Shown here: one piece after another, positions 49,314 to 58,869 of the stretch | Layout: each line of letters begins with the position of its first letter | How positions within the stretch are numbered: the stretch's first letter is position 1 | Assembly: GCF_017086465.1 (NCBI RefSeq) | Contig: NZ_CP070961.1 | Coordinates: 3,782,001-3,846,000 of the forward strand | Direction of reading: 5' to 3' | Length of the DNA stretch: 64,000 nucleotides | From: Nocardioides sp. zg-1228 | Lineage (GTDB): Bacteria > Actinomycetota > Actinomycetes > Propionibacteriales > Nocardioidaceae | Made by a program: the position numbers and the translations under genes | Notes under the pieces: generated by a model | What the model saw: the letters and a program-made list of their open reading frames with translations, nothing else | Database searches by the model: none | Told to the model about the DNA's origin: nothing

Positions 49314-51037
49314 GCGATCTCCTCGGGGACGTCGATGTGACGGCTGCGGGCCCACTCGCCGAGGCCCTTGGCCTGCGGGTCGAAGCGGGTCGACGCGGCG
49401 ACGCCCGCGCCCAGCAGTCCGTGGATGACGACGTTGACGGCACCCAGGTCGGGCAGCGGGTGGACCTCGACGTCGAGGTCGCGCGCCTCGGGCAGCAGGG
49501 CCGCGACCCACTCGGGGGTGACGGTCCGCAGCAGCCAGTCGGTGCGCTCGGCGCGACGCTCGGCCGTGTGGGAGACCCACAGGCCGAGGTTGGCGTCGCC
49601 TCCCTTGTCGCCCGACCGGGCGTGCACCCACTCGCCCAGCGGCTGACGCCGGGTCGCCGCGGGCTGCGGGAGCGGCTCGTGGGCCTCGCGGGAGACGGCG
49701 GACGGCGCCTGCGTGGTCACCGGGTCGGCGATCACCTCGCGGGTGCCGTCGGCGTGCACGACCGTGTGGCTCACCTGGCTGCGCTCGACGTACTCCGGGC
49801 GGTAGACGCCGTAGGGCGTGGCCGGGCTGGGCGGACCCGTCATGGTGAAGCCGGGGTAGGACGCCAGCGCGAGCTCGACGGCCGGGCCGGTGAGGCCCTT
49901 GCCGGCGACCTTCGGGTCGGCGTCGCGCACGTCGCAGCGCAGCGTGGTCGACGCGCCCTGCTCGGTGTCGGCGTCGGGGCGCGGCAGCGGGCCCATCGTC
50001 CAGGTCACGTCGCCGGGGGCGCGCTCGCCCCACGCGGCCTCGAGCTGGCGGCGCACGAGCGCGGCCTTGGCCTCGATGTCGAGCCCGGTCAGCATGAACT
50101 CCACGCTGTTGCGCCAGCCACCGAGCTCGTTGACGCAGACCTTGAGCTGCTCGGGCGGGGCCTCGCCGCGCACGCCGGTGACGCCCACGCGGTCGCGCCC
50201 CTGCTGCTCGAGGCGGATCGTGTCGAGCAGCGTGGTGACGTCGGGTCCGAGGTAGCGCGTGGACTGGATCTCGTAGACCAGCTGGGCCGTGACCGTGTCG
50301 AGCGTGACCGCCCCGCCGGTGCCCTCGTGCTTGGTGATCACGCACGAGCCGTCGGCACCGACCTCGGCGATCGGGAAGCCGATCGGCCGGGTGAGGTCGA
50401 GGTCGCCGAAGCCGCTGAAGTTGCCGCCCGTCGCCTGCGCCCCGCACTCGATGACGTGGCCGGCGACCACGGCGCCGGCGAGGGCGTCGTACGACGTCGC
50501 GTCCCAGCCGTGGTGGGCGATACACGGGCCGACGACCAGGGAGGCGTCGGTGACGCGGCCGGTGACCACGATGTCCGCGCCGGCGCGCAGGGCCGAGGCG
50601 ATGCCGAAGGCGCCGAGGTAGGCGTTGGCGGTCAGGGCGTTGTCGAACGCCAGGTGGCGCACGTCGTCGCCCTCGACGTGGGCGATGCGGGCGTCGAGGC
50701 CGAGGCCCGTGGCGACCTCGCGGAGCCTGTCGGCCAGGCCGGCGGGGTTGAGGCCGCCGGCGTTGGTGACGATGGTGACGCCCTTCTCGAGCGCGAGGGC
50801 GAGGCAGTCCTCGACCTGGCGCACGAAGGTGCGGGCGTAGCCGAGGGTGGGGTCCTTGAGCTGGTCCTTGCCGAGGATCAGCATGGTCAGCTCGGCGAGG
50901 TAGTCGCCGGTGATGACGTCGACACCCTGCCCGTCGGGCCCGGCGCCCTCGAGCATCTCGCGCATGGCGCTCAGCCGGTCGCCGTAGAAGCCCGAGACGT
51001 TGCCGATGCGCAGTGGTGGGCGGTGTGCCTCGATCAT
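49310..51037 (-). CDS. atuA: AtuA-like acyclic terpene utilisation protein (DUF1446)
   Basis: A 575-residue protein starting RIGNVSGFYGDRLSAMREM, with GGLNPAGLADRLRE, VVTGRVTDASLVVGP and a C-terminal HARSGDKGGDANLGLWV region. This is the DUF1446/AtuA family plus the C-terminal AtuA-like domain, which some relatives have as a separate protein. AtuA is essential for citronellol growth in Pseudomonas but its reaction is not defined. Presence with a carboxylase and two ACADs suggests degradation of a branched or terpenoid acyl-CoA. Overlaps neighbours at both ends by 4 bp. Confidence 0.9.
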   Translation of the reverse strand: MIEAHRPPLRIGNVSGFYGDRLSAMREMLEGAGPDGQGVDVITGDYLAELTMLILGKDQLKDPTLGYARTFVRQVEDCLALALEKGVTIVTNAGGLNPAGLADRLREVATGLGLDARIAHVEGDDVRHLAFDNALTANAYLGAFGIASALRAGADIVVTGRVTDASLVVGPCIAHHGWDATSYDALAGAVVAGHVIECGAQATGGNFSGFGDLDLTRPIGFPIAEVGADGSCVITKHEGTGGAVTLDTVTAQLVYEIQSTRYLGPDVTTLLDTIRLEQQGRDRVGVTGVRGEAPPEQLKVCVNELGGWRNSVEFMLTGLDIEAKAALVRRQLEAAWGERAPGDVTWTMGPLPRPDADTEQGASTTLRCDVRDADPKVAGKGLTGPAVELALASYPGFTMTGPPSPATPYGVYRPEYVERSQVSHTVVHADGTREVIADPVTTQAPSAVSREAHEPLPQPAATRRQPLGEWVHARSGDKGGDANLGLWVSHTAERRAERTDWLLRTVTPEWVAALLPEARDLDVEVHPLPDLGAVNVVIHGLLGAGVAASTRFDPQAKGLGEWARSRHIDVPEEIA

Positions 51038-51813
51038 CGCGGCGCCCGCCCCTCGCCGGCCGGTCCGGCGAAGCACTGGGCGACGTCGAGCCAGCGGTCG
51101 GCGTCGGCGCCGGTGGCGACCAGGTCGGTGTCGGCGCGGTGGATGCGCTGGGTCACCAGGCGGCAGAAGTCGCCGGCCGAGCCGGTGACCACCTGGGCCG
51201 CGTCCTCCGGGCCCCAGGTCCACATCTCGCCGGACGGGGCGACCAGCTCGAGCCGGAACTCCTCGCCCGGGGCCTCGAGGCCGTTGTTGGCGAAGGAGTA
51301 GTTGCGGGTGCGCACCCCGAGGTGGGCCACGTGGCGGATCGCGTCGGTGTCCTCGACCGGCACGCCCAGCGCCTCGTGCACGTCGAGGCTGTGCGCCCAG
51401 GTCTCCATGAGCCGCGCCGTCGCCATCGAGGTGGCGCTCATCGGCGGGCCGAACCACGGCATCCGCTCGCCCTGCGGGTAGGCCGTCAGGGCCGCCGCCA
51501 GCCGCGTACGCGCGTCGCGCCACCGCTCGAGCAGGGCGGGGTCGCGGCCGATCTCGAGCGCGCAGGCGTCGACGTACCCGGTCGGGTCGTTGATCGCCTC
51601 GAGGACGTAGCCGTCCCAGCGCTCCTTGTCGGTCGCGGCGGCCTCGGCCACCTCGTCGGTCCACGCCAGGTGCGCCACCTGGGTGGCGACGTCCCACCCG
51701 TCGGCCGGGGTGGGGGTGCGCCAGCCGTCGTCGTCGAGGCCCGAGACGAGCTGCTCGAGGCGGTCGCCCTCGGCGGCGAGGTCGGCGAGCACCTGGGTGA
51801 GGGTGTCGGTCAT
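51034..51813 (-). CDS. TIGR03084-type metal-binding protein (DinB/MDMPI fold)
   Basis: A 259-residue protein of the actinobacterial TIGR03084 family: the N-terminal four-helix DinB-like part with WDVATQVAHLAWTDEVA and WAHSLDVHEALG (His residues for a metal site) and a C-terminal wing domain. Related proteins include mycothiol-dependent maleylpyruvate isomerase. Its constant pairing with AtuA-like genes suggests a step in the same pathway. Coupled by ATGA on both sides. Confidence 0.87.
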   Translation of the reverse strand: MTDTLTQVLADLAAEGDRLEQLVSGLDDDGWRTPTPADGWDVATQVAHLAWTDEVAEAAATDKERWDGYVLEAINDPTGYVDACALEIGRDPALLERWRDARTRLAAALTAYPQGERMPWFGPPMSATSMATARLMETWAHSLDVHEALGVPVEDTDAIRHVAHLGVRTRNYSFANNGLEAPGEEFRLELVAPSGEMWTWGPEDAAQVVTGSAGDFCRLVTQRIHRADTDLVATGADADRWLDVAQCFAGPAGEGRAPR

Positions 51814-52490
51814 GTGGGGATCCCTGGGGCGTGGTGGGTCGGGGGGACGGGGGTGGTGTCGTCGGGCGGCGGGGCGTCCGGCTCGCGGTCGAGCTCGCGG
51901 TCGAGCACGTCGGCCCACTCGCGCAGGATCCGGCGGCGGCGCGCGGAGTCGTCGGAGATCGTCGAGGCGAGCCCGAGCCCGCGGACCAGGTCGAGGGTCG
52001 CCTGCACCAGCTCGCGTACGCCCGGCTGGGACTCGTCGGCGCCGAGCGCGGCGACGGTCATCCGGTGGGCCTCGCGGCCGACCCGCTGCTCGAGCGGGGC
52101 GACCGCGGCGAGCAGCGCCTCGTCGGTGCGGGCGGCGACCCACAGCTCGAGCGCGGCGGCGAAGACGGGTGAGGCGAAGTGGTCGCCGAGCATCTCGACC
52201 ACGGCCCGGGTGCGCCGGGCGCCGGTCGGCAGCTGGGCGACGGCAGCGGCCAGCTCGGCGCCGCGCCGCTCGGTGAGGTGCTCGACGGCGGCGACGACGA
52301 GGTCGTTCTTGGTCGGGAAGTGGTGCAGCTGGGCGCCGCGGCTCACGCCCGCGCGCTCGGAGACCAGCGTCGTGGTCGTCCCCGCGAAGCCGCGCTCCAC
52401 CAGCAGCTCGACGGTCGCCTCGAGCAGCCGGGCCCGCATCGCGCGGGTGCGGTCCGCCTGCGGGACGCGCGTCAGGGCCGGTGGGGTCAT
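51810..52490 (-). CDS. TetR-family transcriptional regulator
   Basis: A 226-residue regulator with the N-terminal helix-turn-helix (about 15-65, ATVELLVERGFAGTTTTLVSERAGVSRGAQLHHF) and an all-helical ligand domain, then a Pro/Thr-rich tail. It is the first gene of the carboxylation operon and overlaps TIGR03084 by 4 bp, so it likely represses its own operon in the manner of AtuR. ATG at 52490 is preferred; an ATG 12 codons upstream would place the start inside the likely promoter. Confidence 0.9.
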   Translation of the reverse strand: MTPPALTRVPQADRTRAMRARLLEATVELLVERGFAGTTTTLVSERAGVSRGAQLHHFPTKNDLVVAAVEHLTERRGAELAAAVAQLPTGARRTRAVVEMLGDHFASPVFAAALELWVAARTDEALLAAVAPLEQRVGREAHRMTVAALGADESQPGVRELVQATLDLVRGLGLASTISDDSARRRRILREWADVLDRELDREPDAPPPDDTTPVPPTHHAPGIPT

Positions 52491-52520
52491 GGGCGTCAGC
52501 CTGCCGGGGAACAAACAAAC

Positions 52521-52534
52521 AGTCAAGCCTGACT
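52521..52534. promoter_or_regulatory. Short inverted repeat upstream of the TetR gene
   Basis: Perfect 5-bp arms AGTCA and TGACT with 4 bp between, in an AT-rich patch 31-44 bp before the TetR ATG. On the minus strand it contains TTGACT, a -35-like hexamer. It is a plausible operator-promoter overlap, but the arms are short. Confidence 0.4.
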
Positions 52535-52648
52535 TTTAGTGGCCGGGTCCGGCGCCCGCGCCGGGTCGCGACGTGGCGCTCCCGCTCGTCGATGGGCGGT
52601 GGGGTCGGCGGGTCAGCCGCGTTCGACCCCGACCTGTCGGCGTAGTCC

Positions 52649-52713
52649 GACACCTCGAGGGCGTTGCAACCGCCTCCAGGTGTCGGAGTCCCCGCTCGAG
52701 CGGGGACTCCGAC
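52649..52713. repeat. Second copy of the double palindromic element (intergenic)
   Basis: Hairpin A-like arms (52649 to 52684, loop TTGCAA, one bulged base) are followed by the same perfect 32-bp palindrome centred on CTCGAG (52682-52713) as in pabB. It lies in the 255-bp gap between the TetR start and the ABC permease end. Here it could serve as a terminator for the exporter operon. Confidence 0.95.
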
Positions 52714-52745
52714 AGGCCGGGCAGGCCCGACAGGCCCCCCGAGCC

Positions 52746-54296
52746 TCAGACCGCGGCCACCGTCAGCACCACGCGCGCGCGCTCGTCGGGGGCGAGCCAC
52801 CGGCGACGGGCGCGGAGCAACCGGCGCGACGACCAGGCCAGGAACGGGAGTGCCACGGCGACCGGCAGCCAGGCGTACGGCAGCGCAGCGAGGCCGGTGA
52901 ACAGCATCGCGGTCAGCGTCGTGACCAGCGAGAGCCGGCCGGCGTACCCCGCCATCGCGGCGTGCGGGGCGGGCGTCGCCCGGGGCGAGGACAGGTCGGC
53001 GGAGTAGGGCGAGCGGATCGACCAGGTCATCACGACCGCCAGCACCTGCACGAGCACGACCAGCCAGCACGACGCGACGGCGACGCCCGTCACGAGCGGC
53101 GGCAGGCCGTTGCGGAGCAGGGCCAGCACGACGGTCACGCCCGACACCAGCACCATGCACTCGGCGACGACGACCGCGCGTACGCCGAACACGTCGGCGG
53201 CGGGCACCGGCAGCGTCTCGCGCCAGACCATGCCCTTGCCGTCGAGGCACCAGGCGTTGACGCCGAAGAGCAGCGCCGCGCCGCTCGCGCTCAGCCCGGG
53301 CAGCAGCAGCACCGTCGACCACTCGAGGCCGGCGACCAGCGCGACCAGACCGGGACCCAGGCCCAGGACCAGCAGGCCGCGCCGCATGCCGACCGAGCGC
53401 CACACCGAGCCGCGGTCGAGGCGGCGCAGCAGTGCGCGGTCCGCGGAGCCCCAGCGTGGCGCCGGAGCGGGCCGCGCCTCGTGCACGCCCGACTGCGTCC
53501 GCAGCTCCTCGCGCGGCGGCAGACCCAGCGCCCACGCCGCCGGCCGCGCCCCCAGGACCACGGTCGCCACAGCGAGGACGAGGAGCAGGAGCACGACGGT
53601 CGGCCAGCGCCCGGTCCGGGCGGCGTCGGCGACCCACGTCGTCGGCAGCGCCCGCGCCAGCGGTGCGAGGTGCCCGGCGAGGTGCAGGCCGGCGAGCATC
53701 ACGACGACCGCGCCACCGACCACCCGGACGACGACCACGCCGCGCGCGGTGCGACGTACGCCCTCGACCGCCCAGCCGACGGCCTGGCCGACTGCGGTCG
53801 CGAGGACGGCCCAGGCCAGCACGACGAGCTGGGCGCCGAGGAGGCGGCCGGGCGGCGCGACCAGCGCGGTGACCGCGAGGAGGCTCCAGACCTGCACCAG
53901 CCAGGCCAGGTTGAGCGGGGCGAGCAGCAGCGCGCCGAGGTGCTCGGTCACCGGACCTATCGGGTGGACCGCGGCCTCGCCGCGCGACAGCAGCTCGCGT
54001 CCGCCGCCGCTGCCCAACGCGGCGCCGACCGCCAGCACGAGGAAGCCGGCGAAGGCGGCACCGAGGTTGGACTCGAGGGCGGCCAGTGCCCGCTCGAGCG
54101 CGGGCGACCCCACCGCGTCGAGGTCGATCCGCGCGGGGCCGACGGCGAAGGCGAGGCTGAGCGTCAGCACGACGCCCAGGCCGAGCAGGGCGGGGCCGCG
54201 ACGGCGTACGGTCCGGGTCCGGAACGCCAGGAGGTGGCCGGTGTCGCGCGCCGCGTCGAGCCAGCCGCGCGGACCCGTGTCAGTCGAGGAGCGCAC
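52746..54296 (-). CDS. ABC-2 type transporter permease
   Basis: A 516-residue hydrophobic protein with about 12 membrane segments. It has no ATP-binding motif and a long Arg-rich cytoplasmic stretch in the middle, suggesting a fused pair of 6-helix permease halves. GTG at 54296 overlaps the ATPase stop by 17 bp, so the two are co-translated as one exporter. Substrate unknown. It lies upstream of the palindromic element. Confidence 0.8.
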   Translation of the reverse strand: MRSSTDTGPRGWLDAARDTGHLLAFRTRTVRRRGPALLGLGVVLTLSLAFAVGPARIDLDAVGSPALERALAALESNLGAAFAGFLVLAVGAALGSGGGRELLSRGEAAVHPIGPVTEHLGALLLAPLNLAWLVQVWSLLAVTALVAPPGRLLGAQLVVLAWAVLATAVGQAVGWAVEGVRRTARGVVVVRVVGGAVVVMLAGLHLAGHLAPLARALPTTWVADAARTGRWPTVVLLLLVLAVATVVLGARPAAWALGLPPREELRTQSGVHEARPAPAPRWGSADRALLRRLDRGSVWRSVGMRRGLLVLGLGPGLVALVAGLEWSTVLLLPGLSASGAALLFGVNAWCLDGKGMVWRETLPVPAADVFGVRAVVVAECMVLVSGVTVVLALLRNGLPPLVTGVAVASCWLVVLVQVLAVVMTWSIRSPYSADLSSPRATPAPHAAMAGYAGRLSLVTTLTAMLFTGLAALPYAWLPVAVALPFLAWSSRRLLRARRRWLAPDERARVVLTVAAV

Positions 54297-54978
54297 GATA
54301 GGCCTCGCCGGTGAGGTCGGCGGCCTGCATCGCGGCGACCCGGTTGCCGCCGCGCAGCACGACCGCGTCGCCGCAGGCCTCGAGGGCCAGGTCGCGCAGG
54401 TGGGTGGAGAGGAGGACGCAGGCGCCGCGGGCGCGCGCGTCGGCGACGACCTCGAGGGTCGCCTCGACACCGAGGGGATCGACGCCGTCGAAGGGCTCGT
54501 CGAGCAGCAGGACGGAGGGCTCGTGGAGCGCGGCGAGGACCACGCTGAGCCGGCGGCTCATGCCGTGGCTGAAGCCGCCGACCACGCGGTGGGCGACGTC
54601 GCCCAGCTCGAAGCGTTCGAGCAGGTCGCGGCCGCGCTCCTCCCACGCCTCCAGCCGGCGCAGGCGGGCGCTGAGCTGGAGGTGCTCGAACGGCGTGGCG
54701 CGCGGCACCAGTCCACCGACGTCGGGGCAGTAGCCGACCGCGCGCTTGACGCCGAGGACGTCGGTCGCGGCGTCGTGGCCCGCGACGGTGACCTGACCGG
54801 AGGTCGGCGGCACGACCCCGGCGAGCACCTTCATGGTGGTCGACTTGCCGGCGCCGTTGCGGCCCAGGAGCGCGGTGGCGCGGCCGCTGCCCGCGGACAG
54901 GTCGACGCCGGAGACCGCCTCGACGTCTCCGAAGCGGACGTGCAGGTCTCGGACGACGACGGCTGGGGTCTGGCTCAC
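54280..54978 (-). CDS. ABC transporter ATP-binding protein
   Basis: A 232-residue ATPase with Walker A GRNGAGKS, the ABC signature in a variant form FSHGMSRRLSV (Ser-His-Gly instead of SGGQ-like) and Walker B VLLLDEPFDGVD. The family is the CcmA/ABC-2 type. It powers the permease encoded downstream. GTG at 54978 is chosen, since upstream in-frame sequence belongs to the repeat array. Confidence 0.9.
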   Translation of the reverse strand: MSQTPAVVVRDLHVRFGDVEAVSGVDLSAGSGRATALLGRNGAGKSTTMKVLAGVVPPTSGQVTVAGHDAATDVLGVKRAVGYCPDVGGLVPRATPFEHLQLSARLRRLEAWEERGRDLLERFELGDVAHRVVGGFSHGMSRRLSVVLAALHEPSVLLLDEPFDGVDPLGVEATLEVVADARARGACVLLSTHLRDLALEACGDAVVLRGGNRVAAMQAADLTGEAYRALLD

Positions 54979-54991
54979 CGCACGATTCTGG

Positions 54992-55278
54992 CCGAGTGGG
55001 CGCGTCCTCACCCCCAGAACGCGTCGAGTCGGCGCATCCTCGCGCCCACCGGGGTCGAGTCGGCGCATCCTGACCGCCGCTGTGTCAGGACGCGCCGACT
55101 CGACCCCGTATGGGCGTCAGGACGCGCCGACTCGACCCTGTCTGGGCGTCAGGACGCGCCGACTCGACCCTGTCTGGGCGTCAGGACGCGCCGACTCGAC
55201 CCTGTCTGGGCGTCAGGACGCGCCGACTCGACCCTGTCTGGGCGTCAGGACGCGCCCACTCGACCCAGCCCGGGGTCA
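54992..55278. repeat. Second 32-bp-period repeat array, anchored on the FadJ-type stop codon
   Basis: Six copies of a core near GGACGCGCCSACTCGA start, with their leading GTCA, at 55084, 55116, 55148, 55180, 55212 and 55244, exactly 32 bp apart. Four are separated by the same spacer (CCCTGTCTGGGC). Three diverged copies in the other orientation lie at 54992, 55024 and 55055. The phase runs on to 55276, where the FadJ-type gene stop codon is the TCA of GTCAGG. The core is the same as that of the array at 7931-8195. The other end lies 14 bp from the ABC ATPase start. Confidence 0.95.
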
Positions 55279-57504
55279 GGCGGGGAAGGAGCCGCCCTGC
55301 GCCGCGAGGTCGCGGAGGTAGGCGGTCGGGCGGAAGCGCTCGCCGTAGGTGTCGGCGAGCTCGTCGGCACGGTCGCAGAAGGCCGGGAGCCCGACGGGGC
55401 CGACGCCGTGGCCGGTGTCGTCCAGCGCCTGCCAGCCGGTCATGAACTGGGCCGCTCCGCCGGTCAGGGCGGGGAAGCCGATGCCCATGATCGAGCCGAT
55501 GTTGGCCGCGGCGGCCGAGGTGATCACGCCCTCCTCGAAGCACTTCGCGGTCTCGAGCGCCTCGATGAACAGCATCCGGTCGCGCACGTCGCGGATCGAG
55601 GGCTGCTCCTCGGCGACCGGGAACGTCTCGGCGAGTCCGGGCCACAGGCCCGTGCGCTTGCCGGCCTCGTCGTAGTCGTAGAACCCGGCGCCCTTGAGCC
55701 GCGACGGGCGACCGAGCGCGAGCATCGTGTCGACGACCGCGGACGAGGGGTCGGCGGAGACGTCCTTGCCCTCGGCCCGCCACGCCGCCTCGTTGGCGAC
55801 GCGGATCTTCTTCATCAGCTCGAGGTTGAGCTCGTCGCTGATCTGCAGCGGACCGACCGGGAAGCCGGCCGACGTCGCCGCCCGCTCCAGCGAGACCGGG
55901 TTGACGCCCTCGGCCAGCATGGTGAGGCCCTCGTTGATCTGGGTGCCGATCACGCGCGAGGTGTAGAAGCCGCGCGAGTCGTTGACCACGATCGGCGTCT
56001 TGCGGATCTGCTGCACGACGTCGTACGCCTTGGCGAGCGCGACGTCGGAGGTCTCCGCGCCGCGGATGATCTCGACGAGCGGCATCTTGTCGACCGGGCT
56101 GAAGAAGTGCAGGCCGATGAAGTCGGCCGGGCGGTCGACGCCCTTGGCCAGCTCGGTGATCGGCAGCGTCGAGGTGTTGGAGCACAGCAGCGCGTCGGGC
56201 TCGACGAAGGACGCCACCTCGGCGAACACCGTGGCCTTGAGCGACGGGTCCTCGAAGACCGCCTCGATCACCAGGTCGCAGCCGGCCAGGTCGGCGGCGT
56301 CGGCGGTGGGCGTGATGCGGCCGAGCAGCTCGTCGGCCTTCTCCTGGGTGATCTTGCCGCGCTCCACGCCCTTGGCGTTGAGGCCGGCGGTGTAGGCCTT
56401 GCCCTTCTCGGCCGCCTCGAGGGAGACGTCCTTGAGCACGACCTGCATGCCGGCGCGGGCGCAGGAGTAGGCAATGCCGGCGCCCATCATCCCGGCGCCG
56501 AGCACGGCGACCTTGGTGGCCTGCCACTTCTCGACGCCCTGCGGGCGCAGCGAGCCGGAGTTGATCGCCTGCAGGTCGAAGAAGAACGCCTGCATCATGT
56601 TCTTGGCCTGCTGGCTGACCACCAGGCTGGTGAAGTAGCGGCTCTCGATGCGCGAGGCGGTGTCGACGTCGACCTGCGCCCCCTCGACCGCGGCGCTCAT
56701 GATCGCGCGCTGGGCGGGGTAGACCGCGCCCTTGGTCTGCTTGCGCAGCAGCGCCGGGAACGCCGGCAGGAACTGCGCGAGCGCCGGGGTGCGCGGGGTG
56801 CCGCCGGGCATCTTGTAGCCCGCCCGGTCCCACGGGTTCTTCGCTGCGTCCTCGTCGTCGCGGTGCTCCAGGATCCAGGCCCGGGCGGCCGGGACGAGCT
56901 CCTCGCGGGTCGCGACGAGCTCGTCGACGAGCCCCTTGGCGAGCGCCCCCTGAGGATTGAACTGGGTGCCCGGCATGAGGACGTCCATCAGCGCGGTCTG
57001 CAGGCCGAGCATGCGTACGACGCGGGTGACCCCGCCGCCGCCGGGCAGCAGGCCGAGCGACGCCTCGGGCAGCCCGATCTTGACCGACCGGTCGTCGACG
57101 GCGATGCGGCGGTTGGCCGCGAGCGCGATCTCGAGGCCGCCGCCGAGCGCGGCGCCGTTGATGGCCGCGACGACGGGGCGCGGGAACGTCTCCAGACGGC
57201 GCAGGCTGGCCTTGATCGCCTCGGCCATCGAGAAGATCTCCGCCGCGTCGTCGGGCGTCGCCTTCATCATGCTCTTGAGGTTGCCGCCGGCGAAGAAGGT
57301 CTTCTTCGCGCTGGTCAGCACGACGCCGACGACGTCGTCCTGCTCGTCGTAGAGCCGCTGGACCGCGGCCTCCATCGACGACAGGTAGAGCTCGTTCATC
57401 GTGTTGGCGCTGGCGGTGGGGTCGTCGAGCGTCAGGGTGACGATGCCGTCGGCGTCGCGGTCGTAGCGGACGGCGGTCTGGGTCTCGGTGCTGGCGGTGC
57501 TCAT
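55276..57504 (-). CDS. fadJ: Fatty-acid oxidation multifunctional enzyme (enoyl-CoA hydratase/3-hydroxyacyl-CoA dehydrogenase)
   Basis: A 742-residue FadJ/FadB-like protein. The crotonase domain is N-terminal (about 1-300; [23 protein letters not shown] and [15 protein letters not shown]). A NAD-binding domain follows (about 325-510; [21 protein letters not shown], then [12 protein letters not shown] and [17 protein letters not shown]), with the C-terminal dehydrogenase domain. It hydrates enoyl-CoA and oxidises the 3-hydroxy product. The thiolase gene lies 48 bp upstream. Its stop codon is the first TGA of the 32-bp repeat array. Confidence 0.95.
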   Translation of the reverse strand: MSTASTETQTAVRYDRDADGIVTLTLDDPTASANTMNELYLSSMEAAVQRLYDEQDDVVGVVLTSAKKTFFAGGNLKSMMKATPDDAAEIFSMAEAIKASLRRLETFPRPVVAAINGAALGGGLEIALAANRRIAVDDRSVKIGLPEASLGLLPGGGGVTRVVRMLGLQTALMDVLMPGTQFNPQGALAKGLVDELVATREELVPAARAWILEHRDDEDAAKNPWDRAGYKMPGGTPRTPALAQFLPAFPALLRKQTKGAVYPAQRAIMSAAVEGAQVDVDTASRIESRYFTSLVVSQQAKNMMQAFFFDLQAINSGSLRPQGVEKWQATKVAVLGAGMMGAGIAYSCARAGMQVVLKDVSLEAAEKGKAYTAGLNAKGVERGKITQEKADELLGRITPTADAADLAGCDLVIEAVFEDPSLKATVFAEVASFVEPDALLCSNTSTLPITELAKGVDRPADFIGLHFFSPVDKMPLVEIIRGAETSDVALAKAYDVVQQIRKTPIVVNDSRGFYTSRVIGTQINEGLTMLAEGVNPVSLERAATSAGFPVGPLQISDELNLELMKKIRVANEAAWRAEGKDVSADPSSAVVDTMLALGRPSRLKGAGFYDYDEAGKRTGLWPGLAETFPVAEEQPSIRDVRDRMLFIEALETAKCFEEGVITSAAAANIGSIMGIGFPALTGGAAQFMTGWQALDDTGHGVGPVGLPAFCDRADELADTYGERFRPTAYLRDLAAQGGSFPA

Positions 57505-57552
57505 GCGGAGGTCCTGTCTGGCGGAGCGAGGAGGGGCAGGAGGAGGCGCGGC

Positions 57553-58764
57553 TCAGACGAGCTCGACGATGGTGGCGATGCCCATCCCGCCACCGACGCA
57601 CAGCGTGGCGAGGCCGCGCTTCTGGTCGCGGCGGGCGAGCTCGTCGACGAGGGTGCCGAGGATCATCGCGCCGGTGGCGCCGAGGGGGTGGCCCATCGCG
57701 ATCGCGCCGCCGTTGACGTTGGTGACGTCGTGGCTGATGCCCATGTCGCGCATGAAGCGCATCGCGACGGCGGCGAACGCCTCGTTGATCTCCCAGAGGT
57801 CGATGTCGTCGACCTCGAGGCCGGCCCGGGCCAGCGCCTTGCGCGCAGCGGGCGCGGGACCGGTGAGCATGATCGTGGGGTCGGCGCCCGAGACGGCGGT
57901 CGAGATGATCCGCGCCCGCGGGGTCAGGCCGAGCGACGTCCCGACCTCCTCGGTGCCGATCGCGACGATGGCGGCGCCGTCGACGATGCCGGAGGAGTTG
58001 CCGGCGTGGTGCACGTGGTCGATCGCGGGGACCCAGTGGTACTTCTCGAGCGCGACGTCGTCGAAGCCGGCGTCGCGGCCGATCTGCGCGAACGACGGGC
58101 GGAGCCCGGCGAGCCCCTCGACCGACGTGTCGGGGCGCACGGTCTCGTCGCGGTCGAGCACGGTCACGCCGGCGAGGTCCCTGACCGGGACCACGGAGCG
58201 GTCGAAGTAGCCGTTGGCCCAGGCCTTGGCGGCCCGGTGGTGCGACTCGGCGGCGTAGGCGTCGACGTCCTCACGACCCCAGCCCTCGATGGTCGCGATC
58301 AGGTCGGCGCCGATGCCCTGCGGCACGAAGCCGGTCTGCAGCGCGGTCGCCGGGTCCATCGCCCAGGCGCCGCCGTCGCTGCCCATCGGCACGCGGCTCA
58401 TCGACTCGACGCCACCGGCCAGGACGAGGTCCTCGAAGCCGGAGCGCACCCGCTGCGCGGCCTGGTTGACGGCCTCCAGCCCGGAGGCGCAGAAGCGGTT
58501 GAGCTGCACGCCGGCGACGGTCTCGGGGTAGCCGGCCTTGAGCGCGGCGGTCTTGGCGATGTCGCCGCCCTGGTCGCCGATGGGGGTCACGACACCGAGC
58601 ACGACGTCGTCGACGCGGCTCGGGTCGAGCGTGGGGTTGCGGGTCTTGAGCTCGTCGAGGAGTCCGACGACCAGGTCGACCGGCTTCACCTCGTGGAGCG
58701 TGCCGACGGCCTTGCCGCGGCCGCGAGGTGTGCGGATGTGGTCGTAGACGAATGCTTCTGCCAT
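57553..58764 (-). CDS. fadA: Acetyl-CoA C-acyltransferase (thiolase)
   Basis: A 403-residue thiolase with the acyl-accepting Cys near 92 in [13 protein letters not shown], the NEAFAAVA motif, the catalytic His in GHPLGATGA and the second Cys in CVGGGMGIA. It cleaves 3-oxoacyl-CoA, completing the oxidation cycle with the FadJ-type enzyme. ATG at 58764 lies 10 bp from a TGTGACA/TGTCACA inverted repeat shared with the divergent MerR regulator. Confidence 0.95.
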   Translation of the reverse strand: MAEAFVYDHIRTPRGRGKAVGTLHEVKPVDLVVGLLDELKTRNPTLDPSRVDDVVLGVVTPIGDQGGDIAKTAALKAGYPETVAGVQLNRFCASGLEAVNQAAQRVRSGFEDLVLAGGVESMSRVPMGSDGGAWAMDPATALQTGFVPQGIGADLIATIEGWGREDVDAYAAESHHRAAKAWANGYFDRSVVPVRDLAGVTVLDRDETVRPDTSVEGLAGLRPSFAQIGRDAGFDDVALEKYHWVPAIDHVHHAGNSSGIVDGAAIVAIGTEEVGTSLGLTPRARIISTAVSGADPTIMLTGPAPAARKALARAGLEVDDIDLWEINEAFAAVAMRFMRDMGISHDVTNVNGGAIAMGHPLGATGAMILGTLVDELARRDQKRGLATLCVGGGMGIATIVELV

Positions 58765-58773
58765 GCGGCCGAT

Positions 58774-58794
58774 TGTGACACCATTACTGTCACA
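58774..58794. promoter_or_regulatory. Inverted repeat between the thiolase operon and MerR gene
   Basis: Perfect 7-bp arms TGTGACA and TGTCACA separated by 7 bp, immediately before the thiolase start. A nested ACTGTCACAGT palindrome overlaps the right arm. It is well placed for control of the fad operon by the divergent MerR-type regulator. Confidence 0.6.
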
Positions 58795-58869
58795 GTCCAA
58801 CAGGTGTGGCGCGCGTCACCCACCCCACGGGGTCTCCGGCGACACCGCCGCAGACGAGAGGATGGTCCG

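Noticed and set aside
54992-55278. CRISPR array or coding repeats in the long open frames crossing it
   Set aside because: Spacers are mostly identical and too short, and the open frames here result from the GC-rich 32-bp repeat.
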